A stretch of 64,000 nucleotides of DNA from an uncultured Ruminococcus sp. (GCA_934359255.1 CAKRLG010000003.1:152652-216651); one strand, 5' to 3'; numbered from the stretch's first letter, positions 34,908-44,600 are shown. Numbers and translations: made by a program. The notes: generated by a model not told the origin, from the sequence alone.

Positions 34908-35462
34908 ATGAAAACGGCAGAGCATATCATTGAAACTGTCGATAAGCTTGTGCGAAAATATCACACCAGAGACCCTTACGAACTGTGTCAGCTGTTAGGA
35001 ATCAAAATCCATTATTACGATTTACAGAAGAAATTGAAAGGATTCTTCTATTACCAGTCCAGACAGAAAAATATCGTGATAGATCACAATGTAAACGGTA
35101 TCCTGGAACGTATTTTAGTCGCACATGAATTAGGACACGCTGTCCTGCATACGAAAATCGCCATGATGCACGGCTTTCAAGAAATGGAAGTGTTTGATGA
35201 TAGATCAATCGAAGAAAATGAAGCAAACTTCTTTGCGGCGGAGCTTCTGTTAGAAGATGGGGAAGTTCTGGAATGCCTTTCGGAACACACATTTTTTGAA
35301 ACGGCTAAAATGCTCTATGTACCGGCAGCATTATTAGACTACAAATTCAGCCTGCTCCACGAAAAGGGGGAGCTGGTAAATTCGATGTATATTCGGAAAG
35401 CAGATTTCTTGAAAGAAGATCTTCATGCCTACGATAACGACATTGGTTATGACGATATATGA
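34908..35462 (+). CDS. ImmA/IrrE-family metallopeptidase
   Basis: A 184-residue ImmA/IrrE (DUF955) protease. The zinc motif is AHELGHAVLHTK near residue 76, with a third ligand region in ENEANFFAAELLL, the family's second signature. It begins with a helical part (AEHIIETVDKLVRKY) and carries YHTRDPYELCQLLGI, common in this family. By the ICEBs1 precedent it should cleave the adjacent repressor. The start at 34908 is supported by GGAGGTGAAG; the frame upstream overlaps the repressor tail region without a site. A very strong terminator lies 29 bases after the stop. Confidence 0.9.
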   Translation: MKTAEHIIETVDKLVRKYHTRDPYELCQLLGIKIHYYDLQKKLKGFFYYQSRQKNIVIDHNVNGILERILVAHELGHAVLHTKIAMMHGFQEMEVFDDRSIEENEANFFAAELLLEDGEVLECLSEHTFFETAKMLYVPAALLDYKFSLLHEKGELVNSMYIRKADFLKEDLHAYDNDIGYDDI

Positions 35463-35490
35463 ATATCAGTTTTTTATTTTCTTACAGAAA

Positions 35491-35534
35491 AAGTCCACCA
35501 GTATGATGTGCAGTGCATCATGACTGGTGGACTT
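35491..35534 (+). terminator. Strong terminator after the ImmA-like gene
   Basis: AAGTCCACCAGT (35491-35502) pairs with ACTGGTGGACTT (35523-35534), with an inner ATGATG/CATCAT pair, and is followed by ATTGTTTCTT. Confidence 0.85.
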
Positions 35535-35622
35535 ATTGTTTCTTAAAGGATTAGTATTGTATGGCAAAAAGGAACCCATAGCAGTTCACTCAGAACCGCC
35601 GATGGGCTTCTTTCTCATTATA

Positions 35623-35985
35623 TCAATCAAGCTCCGCTTTTTTTATCATCTCTTGTTGGTCAATCAACACATCAATCAACTTTCCTACGGTTATCAATGT
35701 TGTTACATTGCACTTTTTCAGTTTTGCAGCAATCTCGTCATCAATGATGCTGTCGCATTTTGCGTATGGGGTATCCAGTAAAAAATAGTCAAAGTTCTTT
35801 TCCAAGACGAATGCCAGTTTTAGAAGCATTGCCAAAGAAACTTTCGTCTGTCCAACTTCAACATGGCTCATATGATTGTTAGAGCAACCAACCAACGCAC
35901 CTAAGTCTGCTTGGCTGTATCCCTTCTCCTGGCGAGCAGCTTTAATACGCTGACCGATTTTTATATAGTCAATTTCCGGTTGCAT
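35623..35985 (-). CDS. Cro/CI-type HTH regulator
   Basis: A 120-residue XRE-family regulator with the helix-turn-helix IKAARQEKGYSQADLGALVG, then CSNNHMSHVEVGQTKVS, and a helical C-terminal tail with IIDDEIAAKLKKCNVTTL. The start at 35985 (ATG) is chosen because GGAGGTGATT lies just upstream; further upstream ATG codons lack sites. It is divergent from the tyrosine integrase gene and the region between has two hairpins, so it may control integrase expression. Confidence 0.87.
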   Translation of the reverse strand: MQPEIDYIKIGQRIKAARQEKGYSQADLGALVGCSNNHMSHVEVGQTKVSLAMLLKLAFVLEKNFDYFLLDTPYAKCDSIIDDEIAAKLKKCNVTTLITVGKLIDVLIDQQEMIKKAELD

Positions 35986-36436
35986 TTCAATCACCTCCAT
36001 GCTGTGTATGATTCTGCTATACATTATAAAATGTACCCAAAATCTCAACAACCAACATCAAATGCAAGTTGCATTTATAAATGCAATGTGATAAAATTTT
36101 ATAGGCAATTTGCATTAAATGATTGAAATAAAAATGACCTGATGCTGCCAAAAGCAGTTATCAGGTCAATAAAAAAGAAAGCTCCAATCCCCTCATCCAT
36201 CAAGGAGCAGCTTTCTTTCGTAGAATATATCCATCACAGAAATTAATCCGATGGGTTATATCGTTTACAATTATAATAAATGTAAAGCAACTTGTCAAGT
36301 GTGGTCGGAAAATGTAAAAGAATCAGTCATATAAAAAGGCAATTTGACTGTTTTCTTGTCATAGCCGTGAACTGCGAAAACTGATTGTATTCCATTCGGG
36401 GTCAATTTTGTGGTCAAAACGAAAGGAGTGAAAATT
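35986..36436. other. Intergenic region before the integrase with hairpins
   Basis: No gene is seen in these 450 bases. Two hairpins stand out: GACCTGAT-GCTGC..GCAG-ATCAGGTC at 36136-36167, and AAAGAAAGCTCC/GGAGC-AG-CTTTCTTT at 36174-36218. Near 36355-36385 the sequence CATAGCCGTGAACTGCGAAAA resembles the arm of the hairpin upstream of the recombinase operon (31660-31675). Direct repeats of GGTCAA occur just before the integrase. These could be integrase arm or core sites, or promoter elements. Confidence 0.4.
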
Positions 36437-37591
36437 ATGCCCCGTAGAGGAGAAAACATTCGTAAACGTAAAGATGGTAGATGGGAAGGTCGCTATATTA
36501 AAGGCTATGACTCTGCAAAAGGAAAAGCAAAATATGCTTCGATATATGGAAAGACTTACTCAGAGGTAAAGAAAAAAATGAATGAAGCTAAGTTTCAAAC
36601 AAGTATCGGACGAGTATATGTAGATGCTAAGAACATGCTGTTCGGTGAGATAGTCAACAACTGGTTCGGCATAGTCAAAATCAATCTCAAACCATCATCC
36701 ATAAACAAATATCAAAACCTAATCGAAAATCATGTTCTTCCAGAATTGGGTCACTATAAACTTAAAGACCTAAATTCTGATACTCTCCACGGTTTCCTTG
36801 AAAAGCAAGGAAGTACCGGGAACAAGAAGAATGGAGGGTCACTTTCTATAAGTACCCTCCAGACATTGCTGTATATTCTTAATTCATCCATCAAGTACGC
36901 AGCGTCAAACAATATGATCGCACTATTTTCAGTACATCTTTTGGGTGGAGGAAAATCGGCAGCCCCTATTTCTTGTTTATCAGAGAAGGATGAGTCGGCT
37001 CTGGATACCTATTTATCTGCACATCTTTCGTGTCGCAACATGGGAATAATGCTGAGCCTTTATTGTGGACTGCGAATTGGGGAGGTGTGTGGGCTACAAT
37101 GGGCAGATATTGATTTTGAGCATAAGCTCATTTCAATCAAGCGAACTGTACAACGAATCAGAGTGGCTTCTGGTCAACGAAAAACAAAATTATGGGTAGG
37201 GACGCCGAAAAGCAAATCCTCTATCAGAACTATTCCGATACCCGATTTCCTTATGTCTGCACTGTATGCTTTGTCGGCACAGTCCTGTTCTGATGCGTAT
37301 ATTTTAACACGGACAGATGAACCGTTAGACCCAAGGACACTTCAATACTATTTCAACAAGGTGACAATAAGCTGTGGCATCGGGAAGATAAATTACCATA
37401 TCCTTCGACATACATTTGCCACCAACTGTGTTGCCCTGGGTTTTGATATAAAAACATTGAGTGAGATCTTAGGACATTCAAATGTAAGTATCACCCTCAA
37501 CAAATATGTTCATCCGTCTATACAGCAAAAAACAATTCAAATGGCATATTGGAATAGCATTAAGGGTCAAATATATGGTCATGTAGCATGA
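36437..37591 (+). CDS. Tyrosine recombinase/integrase
   Basis: A 384-residue phage-type tyrosine integrase. An N-terminal arm-binding region (RKRKDGRWEGRYIKG) and a SAM-like core-binding domain (VLPELGHYKLKDLNSDTL) precede the catalytic domain. The catalytic residues are visible: Arg in CGLRIGEVCGLQW, Lys in PKSKSSIRTIPIP, HxxR in YHILRHTFATNC, His in ILGHSNVSITLNKYVHP, and the Tyr in the last. The start at 36437 follows AAAGGAGTG. It is followed by a strong terminator. Its presence together with three serine recombinases suggests a second, nested or ancestral integration module; no excisionase is recognisable next to it. Confidence 0.94.
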   Translation: MPRRGENIRKRKDGRWEGRYIKGYDSAKGKAKYASIYGKTYSEVKKKMNEAKFQTSIGRVYVDAKNMLFGEIVNNWFGIVKINLKPSSINKYQNLIENHVLPELGHYKLKDLNSDTLHGFLEKQGSTGNKKNGGSLSISTLQTLLYILNSSIKYAASNNMIALFSVHLLGGGKSAAPISCLSEKDESALDTYLSAHLSCRNMGIMLSLYCGLRIGEVCGLQWADIDFEHKLISIKRTVQRIRVASGQRKTKLWVGTPKSKSSIRTIPIPDFLMSALYALSAQSCSDAYILTRTDEPLDPRTLQYYFNKVTISCGIGKINYHILRHTFATNCVALGFDIKTLSEILGHSNVSITLNKYVHPSIQQKTIQMAYWNSIKGQIYGHVA

Positions 37592-37600
37592 CAGAACAAG

Positions 37601-37629
37601 AAAAAGCACTGATTCCCGGTGCTTTTTTT
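37601..37629 (+). terminator. Terminator after the integrase
   Basis: AAAAAGCAC (37601-37609) pairs with GTGCTTTTT, followed by more T residues. It separates the integrase from the cargo operon. Confidence 0.8.
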
Positions 37630-37703
37630 CGCTTTTCAGAGAAGGATATATTCTACGAAATTATTTTGAACCTTATACACGATTTTCCAGATTGGAGGTT
37701 TGC

Positions 37704-38027
37704 GTGTCAGAAGTTATTACAACAAACGAACAGGATGTCCTAATTCAACACATGGTAGACAGACTTCCTGCATTAAGAAAGAAATATGGCATTTCACAAA
37801 CAGAACTCGGTGAAAAAATTGGATTAAGCAGACAGACAATTTCTGCCATCGAGCGAAAGACTACGCCACTCACATGGACAACGATGTTGGCAATGCTTAT
37901 GTTTTTCACTGCCAACAGCACTTGCGTATTTTATTTTCCACAACGAACTGAATTTGGAGATGCAGAAACGCTTCATTCGCTTTTAGCGATAAAAGGCTCC
38001 ACTAAGAAAAAAGAAACCATTATTTAA
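37704..38027 (+). CDS. XRE-type regulator at the head of the conjugation/secretion operon
   Basis: A 107-residue regulator with the helix-turn-helix LRKKYGISQTELGEKIGLSR, then QTISAIERKTTPLTWTT, and a hydrophobic C-terminal stretch (MLAMLMFFTANSTCVFYF). The last part could anchor it or simply form a dimer core. GTG at 37704 is chosen because GGAGG lies six bases before it; a TTG at 37692 overlaps that site and is less likely. It starts about 75 bases after the integrase terminator and is only 17 bases ahead of the next gene, so it probably opens and regulates the 12.8-kb operon. A promoter is expected just upstream but is not obvious. Confidence 0.8.
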   Translation: MSEVITTNEQDVLIQHMVDRLPALRKKYGISQTELGEKIGLSRQTISAIERKTTPLTWTTMLAMLMFFTANSTCVFYFPQRTEFGDAETLHSLLAIKGSTKKKETII

Positions 38028-38044
38028 GAAAGAAGGTAAAAACT

Positions 38045-38242
38045 ATGATGTATATTTCTGTTCCTGTTGGTCGCTTCGCCGCAGAGGAAGATGCAGCTGC
38101 TGCAAAACGCAGAGAGATCGCTGAAAGACTTAAAAGGGGTGAGTCCGTTAATGTAACTCCTTCCGGTCAGATTGTTGAACCTAATGACCCTCAAGCACAG
38201 GTGAATAGAACACTTAAAGCTCCTGAAGGCAAGTTGGCATAA
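38045..38242 (+). CDS. Small operon protein, 65 residues, unknown
   Basis: A 65-residue protein I cannot assign. It starts MMYISVPVGRFAAEEDAAAA, continues with a basic helix (KRREIAERLKRGE) and ends in a Pro/Asn-rich tail SGQIVEPNDPQAQ with final GKLA. No Cys, membrane segment, or C-terminal Gly-Gly is present, so it does not look like a ubiquitin-like modifier. AAGAAGG lies before the ATG. It precedes the E2-like gene by 12 bases and is part of the same transcript. It could be an adaptor or the substrate of the system, but that is guesswork. Confidence 0.55.
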   Translation: MMYISVPVGRFAAEEDAAAAKRREIAERLKRGESVNVTPSGQIVEPNDPQAQVNRTLKAPEGKLA

Positions 38243-38254
38243 GGAGGGGTAACT

Positions 38255-38719
38255 GTGGCTGGATTTTATTGGTATGAAAGAAACCCTCAACTTTTTAATG
38301 ATGAAAAACAGGCAATGAATCTGTATTTCCCTAACTTTGTTTTAGACCGATTAGCTGATGGAAGAATCTGCTGGGTCGGCAACCTTAATCCCAGAGGTGC
38401 TGACGGCGGCACATGGACTCTGATGGTGGTGTACGACCACAATCATCCACACAACAATACATACGGTGGTTCTTTGCGAGTTTACTCTGTAAAGCCTGAT
38501 CTGAACGAGCTGTATAAAGCGGCTGGTTCACTTCCTCATGTTCTGAGAGATGCTAACGGCGATCTTTATATGTGTACCGCACGAAAAGAAGATATTGATT
38601 CCGGCAACCGCACAACATCCGCAGCTAAAGCTCTTGGCTGGGCAGCAAAATGGATTTTTGCAGTTGAGGGGTGGCTTGCCGGCGAAATTGGTGACGAGGT
38701 GTTTGAGCATACTTATTGA
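38255..38719 (+). CDS. E2-like (ubiquitin-conjugating fold) candidate protein
   Basis: A 154-residue protein resembling bacterial E2/UBC-like proteins. The order fits: a beta-meander (GRICWVGNLNPRG; GGTWTLMVVYDHNHP), an HPHN segment at 64-67 in the position of the E2 HPN motif, a conserved Pro-containing strand (LRVYSVKP), then the candidate catalytic Cys107 in NGDLYMCTARK, and a C-terminal helix ending in AAKWIFAVEGWL, where bacterial E2-like families carry a WL signature. The start is a GTG preceded by AAGGAGGGG. It is followed directly by the JAMM peptidase and E1-like genes, the usual neighbours of bacterial E2 proteins. Homology is inferred from pattern and context, not proven. Confidence 0.65.
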   Translation: MAGFYWYERNPQLFNDEKQAMNLYFPNFVLDRLADGRICWVGNLNPRGADGGTWTLMVVYDHNHPHNNTYGGSLRVYSVKPDLNELYKAAGSLPHVLRDANGDLYMCTARKEDIDSGNRTTSAAKALGWAAKWIFAVEGWLAGEIGDEVFEHTY

Positions 38720-38754
38720 TGTTTAAGCCAAAAACAAAGGAAGGGGGTGCAGAA

Positions 38755-39756
38755 ATGCCAAAGTGTGTTGTTTTTTCTGAACGAGCCTTTATCTCCATAT
38801 TGGTCGAAACACAGGAGAAAATCAAAACGGAAACCGGTGGAGTATTCTTAGGCTATCGTAAAGGCGATATTTGGTATGTCATTGAAAGCATTGATCCCGG
38901 TCCGAACTCTGTCTTTCAGACTGCCTATTTTGAATACGACCAAGCCTACATAAATCATTTAATAAATAAGGTGTCCAGGCTGTACGCCACACAGCTTGAC
39001 TTAATCGGCTTATGGCATCGACACCCTGGTTCTTTCGATTCCTTCTCTGGAACGGACGATGGAACAAATACGAAGTATGCCGAATTGGATAAACAGGGAG
39101 CAATTTCGGCATTGGTCAACATCGACCCACAGTTCAGATTGACCATGTACTCCGTAACCCTACCTCTGAAATACGAAAAAATTAAATATATTGTTGGGGA
39201 TTCCTACATCCCTAAAGATTTGCTGGAGAAAAAAGATGGGACGATACTGCAACAGCAAATGTCAATTCCTATTCAACAACCGTCAGTATCCAGCACCAAC
39301 AAATTCAAAATTCTTGCAACTCAAATGGCGAAGAATCAAGCTAAGCCGCAAAAGGCGAGTTCTATTCCGGTTGAACTCACTGAGTTTTCTTTCCATGAAG
39401 CCATCTATCACTTTTTACAGCAGAGGACTTTTGCTAATGCGAAGAACCCTGAAATACGGCTTCCATGCCAAGCTGAAGATGATGCAGTAATGATGATTCT
39501 GGAAAAGCTGGACAATGATCTTAAATTCTTGTCTCAGCTCGGCATTGAATGTGAAATGGCGATCAATCCAGCTGGAGCATTGGTCTTGAAAGAAAGTGAA
39601 CCACCAACTGAGTCACACTCACGATTTGAGTTGGCTTTTGGTTCCAAGGATAAAGACATTCTTTTTTCCTTTAACGAATGTTGCTACAAATACTATCCTG
39701 GGCTTTTCAAGGATGCTTATATTGAGTTTTTGTCGAAAGAAGGAGAGAAGCATTGA
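38755..39756 (+). CDS. JAB/JAMM (MPN+) metallopeptidase
   Basis: A 333-residue protein with an N-terminal JAB/MPN+ deubiquitinase-type domain (residues ~1-150). The complete metal-binding set is visible: Glu26 in TETGGVFLG, and HRHPGSFDSFSGTD at 88-101, which matches H-x-H-x7-S-x2-D exactly. Such enzymes remove ubiquitin-like proteins from targets or trim their C-termini. The C-terminal ~170 residues (FSFHEAIYHFLQQRTF and later CQAEDDAVMMILEKL) match nothing I know and may bind the partner. The ATG at 38755 follows AAGGAAGGGGG; alternatives at 38716 (TTG) and 38719 (ATG) overlap the preceding stop. It overlaps the next gene by four bases. Confidence 0.9.
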   Translation: MPKCVVFSERAFISILVETQEKIKTETGGVFLGYRKGDIWYVIESIDPGPNSVFQTAYFEYDQAYINHLINKVSRLYATQLDLIGLWHRHPGSFDSFSGTDDGTNTKYAELDKQGAISALVNIDPQFRLTMYSVTLPLKYEKIKYIVGDSYIPKDLLEKKDGTILQQQMSIPIQQPSVSSTNKFKILATQMAKNQAKPQKASSIPVELTEFSFHEAIYHFLQQRTFANAKNPEIRLPCQAEDDAVMMILEKLDNDLKFLSQLGIECEMAINPAGALVLKESEPPTESHSRFELAFGSKDKDILFSFNECCYKYYPGLFKDAYIEFLSKEGEKH

Positions 39757-40886
39757 ACTTTGTTGGCGTAAAACCGAAGAAAACAATATTTTTCCCGGAT
39801 AGACTTTATGAAACCAGATACACGGGTGAAATTTGGGGAAAACACTTTGAAAAATCAAAGGTGTTCAACATCTTCTCCAATGAAAAAAGTGACCTATATT
39901 CGACAGAATGCTTAGGTGTTATCCATTCGCAAAAGCCAGAGGTCATCCCGAATGATAGCCTGACAGGATGGTGGGAAGAAGAAAGTTTACAGTTCCGCTT
40001 TGACGGCGAAGAATACGCCTGCCAAAACTACAACTTGGTGCAGAACATCTTCTCACGCAATACTGGCATTCTGGAAACTGGTGTACTACAAAACAAATGT
40101 GCCTTTATTCTGGGTTGTGGTTCCGTTGGAAGTTTGGTCGCTCTGGAACTGGCTCGTGCAGGTATCGGAAAATATGTCTTGGTTGATAACGATATTCTGG
40201 AATATCACAATCTGTGTCGCCATCAATGCTCCATTGTGGAAGTTGGCGAGTATAAAGTAGATGCGTTAAAACGCCGCATCTTGGAAATTAACCCAGCAGC
40301 TGAAATTGAAGCTATTGTTTCCACCGTAGAAATGCTTAACAAACCGGTTTTCGATAGCTTCTGCAAGAAAGACCAAACTGTGCTGATCGGTTGTGCCGAT
40401 AACCGTTCGGCAGATGTCTATGCCAATTCAATATCCGTAATGTATGGTATTCCTTTTCTGAGCATCGGCTTTTGGGAGCGAGCTTTCGCTGGCGAGATAT
40501 TCTACTATCTTCCAAACAAAGGAATGCCTTGCTATAAATGTGCATTGGGCGAGGGTAACTCTATGTCTCAACGCACATCAACGAATCGCAGACTATATAC
40601 AAACGAGGAAGATCTCAGTAAGGTCAACTTTGAGCCTGGAATCTCCGTCGATATTAACTTCGTTACAACGGTTGGAATTAAACTGCTGTTGGATATATTC
40701 AACCTTGATAACGAGGGATATACCCCACGCCTTTTGCCGACCCTTACGCAATACACCTTAGTCTGCAATACTAACAACCCAAAGATTGGTGGAGAAATGG
40801 CTGAGATTTTCAGCTATCCTCTGCAAGTTACAACATCATTGCAGGTGGGTCATGGCTTGAACTGTCCTCCTTGCGAATTTGAATAG
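39753..40886 (+). CDS. ThiF/E1-like adenylyltransferase
   Basis: A 377-residue E1/ThiF/MoeB superfamily protein. After an unassigned ~110-residue N-terminal domain comes the Rossmann core: FILGCGSVGSLVALELARAGI (nucleotide loop at 121-127), LVDNDILEYHNLCRH (Asp145/147, Asn153, Arg156), then LIGCADNRSADVYAN. Structural zinc Cys pairs appear as MPCYKCAL (260 and 263) and CPPC (371-374). These proteins adenylate the C-terminus of a ubiquitin-like protein and may pass it on as a thioester. The start is TTG overlapping the JAB stop, preceded by AAGGAGAG; no ATG is nearby. Coupling to the JAB and E2-like genes supports a conjugation cascade. Confidence 0.9.
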   Translation: MNFVGVKPKKTIFFPDRLYETRYTGEIWGKHFEKSKVFNIFSNEKSDLYSTECLGVIHSQKPEVIPNDSLTGWWEEESLQFRFDGEEYACQNYNLVQNIFSRNTGILETGVLQNKCAFILGCGSVGSLVALELARAGIGKYVLVDNDILEYHNLCRHQCSIVEVGEYKVDALKRRILEINPAAEIEAIVSTVEMLNKPVFDSFCKKDQTVLIGCADNRSADVYANSISVMYGIPFLSIGFWERAFAGEIFYYLPNKGMPCYKCALGEGNSMSQRTSTNRRLYTNEEDLSKVNFEPGISVDINFVTTVGIKLLLDIFNLDNEGYTPRLLPTLTQYTLVCNTNNPKIGGEMAEIFSYPLQVTTSLQVGHGLNCPPCEFE

Positions 40887-40902
40887 AAAGGAGTGCCTGG
40901 GG

Positions 40903-41391
40903 ATGGATGAACACAATACCGAGTTATACAATGCCAATTCTGAGTTCTATGTTTTACCCACAAACGAACCGAAAGAACCGTGGAATTGCAAAAAAGCTCT
41001 GTATTCCTTGGTTACTATCTCATCCGCTATTGGTATCGGATTGCTGGTAGGATGTTTTTTCGCCCCGTGGCTATTCAACACTGCTGCACTATCTACAACC
41101 GGCACAACATTAGTAGGAGCATATTACTCAATCTTCGCAATTTTTGCTCCTTTCATCTTGTTTTGCTCATGCTTACATGGATGCAAGAAGTTCAACCGGA
41201 AACTATTTAGAGAGCGTGTTACCAACAGATTCACCGCCACAGATGTTCTCTATGCTATTCAAGCAATATGTATTAGCTTCTTGAAAACAGCGTTGATCTA
41301 TTATTTAATTGCAATCTTTTCCTCTCCGATCGTCTTAATCGTGGTTGTCCTGATTGCAACCAACTCTGTTCTTAAGATTTTCAAATGGTAG
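40903..41391 (+). CDS. Small polytopic membrane protein
   Basis: A 162-residue membrane protein. A hydrophilic N-terminus of ~40 residues is followed by hydrophobic segments of helix length: SLVTISSAIGIGLLVGCFFA, then AYYSIFAIFAPFILFCSCL, and near the C-terminus a pair in TALIYYLIAIFSSPIVLIVVVL. Between them lies a basic loop (KKFNRKLFRERVTNRF). Three or four membrane helices are likely. No family name comes to mind. In type VII systems small membrane proteins form the channel around the FtsK/EssC ATPase, and this gene lies 250 bases upstream of such an ATPase gene. ATG at 40903 follows AAAGGAG. Confidence 0.65.
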   Translation: MDEHNTELYNANSEFYVLPTNEPKEPWNCKKALYSLVTISSAIGIGLLVGCFFAPWLFNTAALSTTGTTLVGAYYSIFAIFAPFILFCSCLHGCKKFNRKLFRERVTNRFTATDVLYAIQAICISFLKTALIYYLIAIFSSPIVLIVVVLIATNSVLKIFKW

Positions 41392-41401
41392 GTGATAAGC
41401 T

Positions 41402-41629
41402 ATGGCACGATTACAAAACATTCTCGATGACTTTAACGAAGCGATTGCCGATGTAGCTGTTGTCTGGCAAGAACAGCGTGGCAATTTCACAGATAATAAA
41501 ATAGAACAGTTTGGCACCAATATTTTACGCCCCATATCCAACGCCGGTGCCAAGCTCAACTTACAAGCGGAGCAGTTAGGATCTACACTAAAAAAATTAG
41601 CGGATCAGGGACTGATAAACCGCTATTAG
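41402..41629 (+). CDS. Small helical protein, WXG100-like
   Basis: A 75-residue protein predicted to be a helical hairpin: a first helix (MARLQNILDDFNEAIADVAV), a turn containing VWQEQRGNF, and a second helix (LNLQAEQLGSTLKKLADQ). The Trp followed by a turn and Phe is reminiscent of, but not identical to, the WXG motif of type VII substrates. It lies between the membrane protein and the FtsK/EssC-like ATPase, where substrates often are. A ribosome site with GGTG precedes the ATG by 8-10 bases. It could alternatively be a chaperone. The WXG100 relation is an inference. Confidence 0.55.
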   Translation: MARLQNILDDFNEAIADVAVVWQEQRGNFTDNKIEQFGTNILRPISNAGAKLNLQAEQLGSTLKKLADQGLINRY

Positions 41630-41641
41630 GAGGGATGAAGT

Positions 41642-44600
41642 TTGCGGCAAGCTGGAATGAACACTTTATATACAAAGGTTTCCTCTGTGCGAGAACAGTT
41701 GATCCTTTTTGCGGGCCAAATGGAGTCTCTGGAACAGGACTACAATACAGTAGTTGCAGAGTTGGAAAACTCATTCGTTGATAGCAAGGCGTTCTGGGAA
41801 AGAACCACCACAGAAAAGAAAGCGACTGCTTCTCAAAAAGCTGGGATAGCTTTGGAGAGACTTGACCAGATGGCAAGCGGGCTAAATCTTCTTGATGTAC
41901 AGTTAAGCCAAGTAGACCAGAGCTATGCAAAAAGGCATGATGCTCTATCTATGGTCACTGCCCCGAATGTTACATATCAATCCGAAGAAGCTTTTTTATC
42001 CCGAATGGAGGAAATAGCAAAAGAAGCTAAAGCCATTGCTTCAGAATGTTCTCTTACTCTTAAAGCCCAACCGCTGCAAGAGTTCACAATGCTTTTCTCA
42101 GGAAAGAGAAAGCAGCTCTATGGGCGACTTGCAGAGTTAATTGCAGAGGGGAAATCTATAAGGGATCAGGCATACTCAACCATTCAAAAAAATCTGGCAG
42201 CAACCAATCAACAGTTGGATGCTACCAAGGAAACAGAAATCGACAAGGCAGCTACCGAAACTGCCGATTTACTTGCGGCTTTAGAGGAACGACATACAGA
42301 AGAAATCGCTTCTACCATTGCGTCCTATGAACTCTCGATTGAAAACTGCCTTCCGAGAAATGATATTGAAAACCTGCGTATTCTTTCTGACAGTGTAAGG
42401 ACTCAAGATATACTACCAGATACATTTTCTGAGTTTATCTCCTATGGCTCATACGGAGTGACATTAGGCGATGTCGCATACAATTCCCATGTCGTATCTC
42501 TTGTGAACCGTTTATACTACGGCTTTATCGAGAACCAGAATCTCTGCTTGCCAGCCATTCTGGATTTGAGAGAAAAAGCTAACTTCATGCTGTTCGACGA
42601 AAGCGAATCTATGAGAGTTCGCAATGCAGTTAATTCTGTCATTTTCTCGTCACTGAAGAACCAGCCTGCATCGCACCAAAAGTTTATTCTTTTTGATCCT
42701 GAAGGACGCTCCCAAGGCTTTGCTCCATATCTGGAGTTTATGCGTAATAACCCTGCTGTCATGTACAACAAGGTCTTTACAACTCAACAGCAGATCCGAG
42801 AGCAGGTAGAAGAACTGTCTGCATTTATTGATGAGTTTAGTCAGACGAAGCTGGCAGATAGTTCTGATATTTTCGCATATAACAGAGTATCTGTTGAACG
42901 ACCTGAATCTCTAAAATGCCTTTGCCTGCTGAACTTCCCTAAAGGCTTTGACGAGCAAATGTTGGAGCAGCTTGCAAATATCGTCAAAAATGGAAGTAGT
43001 TGCGGCGTTCAGACGGTCATTCATTTTGATGAAAATGCAATTAGGAACTCCAGCAGCACAACCTACATAGATTTACTTGCAAAGATTAGAGAAAACTGTA
43101 TTTGCTTACAGCCATCCACTACCGGCTGGTATTCAGAAAACGGCACAAATTGGGAGTTCAATCCTCAACCCACGCAAAAAACCATGTTGGATTTCTGCGA
43201 ATTGTATGCTTCCAAATATGCCGAGGTAACAAGTTCTATCCTGCCGATCACCAAGGTAATTCCCGAAAACGCTTGGTTTTCTGGCGATTCCAGTTCCCTC
43301 TTTTCTGTGCCGATTGGCAAGGACGAGAACGGAACTATACAATATTTGGAGTTTGGCGATCCTGTGTCAAAAGGCACATCGCATCACGCTCTGGTTACTG
43401 GTTCTCTGGGTTCCGGCAAGTCTACTCTACTACACACAATAATAATGAGTACACTTGTGGCATATAGCCCGGACGAAATCAATTTGTACCTACTTGACTT
43501 TAAGAGTGGTACAGAGTTCCAGGTTTACGCAAATCATAAGATTCCTCACATAAAGGTCATTGCACTGGATGCAATGCAGGAGTTTGGACAAAGCGTACTG
43601 GATGAATTGGTGAACATGATGCAGGAACGCTTGGATATGTTCACGGAAGAAGCTAAAAATGGATACCCTGTCAAAGACATTGCCAGCTATCGCAAATATA
43701 CAGGTAAAAAGATGCCCCGTGTACTTGTTGTAGCAGACGAGTTCCAGGTGCTGTTCAGTGAAGCCCACAACCGTCGTGTTGCAAACACTTGTGCTACCAG
43801 ATTGGCAGATATAATTTCACTGTATCGAGTTTGTGGTATTCACTTCGTATTGGCTACGCAGACCATGAGCAGACTCCGTAACGGCTTCACGGTATCCCCT
43901 TCCACATTGAGCGAGATTTATGTCCGTATCGGTCTTAAATGCTCCGAACCCGAATGTAACCTGTTGTTTGGAGACAGTAACGCTAAATCAGCATTTGGAA
44001 AAATGGGCGATACGAAAGGAACCGCAGTCTATAACGCAGACTATGTGACTGAAAAGCCCGTTGGATTCAAGGTGGCATTCTGCGATACAGATACGCAGGA
44101 ACGAATGTTAGAAGCTATCGAATCCCGTTATGGCTTAGTAGAAACGGCTACACCTACCAAGGTATTCATTGGCGAAACTGTTCCTCGCCTTTCCGAATGT
44201 GCTGGGTTCCACAATTTTGATAACCTCGAAGCTCTTTCAAATGTACCGGTTTATTTGGGTGAGCCAATCCGTATAGATCAACCTGTCACACTCAATGTAA
44301 GCCGCATGAAGCGAAGCACATTGCTCATTGTAGGTAGTGAAAGACGCATGAGCGACCAACTTGTAGCTGTGTATATGAAAAATGCTATCAAGTCACAGCC
44401 GCACAAACTGGCAATGGCTACTGAGCAATCCGTGTATTTGTTTGACGGCCTCTCGATAATGGGTGAACCATTGGCAGATAAAGTATCCCGTGTAGTCAGC
44501 AACGGAGCTGCGGACATTAAACTGGCAAAGGATGTATTTGATGTCCTTCCTTTAATCGACGAGCTATACGGTATCTATGAAAAGAGAAAACAACAGCGCT

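Noticed and set aside
38045..38242. The 65-residue protein as the ubiquitin-like modifier
   Set aside because: It lacks a beta-grasp pattern and a C-terminal Gly-Gly; it ends GKLA after a Pro/Asn-rich tail.
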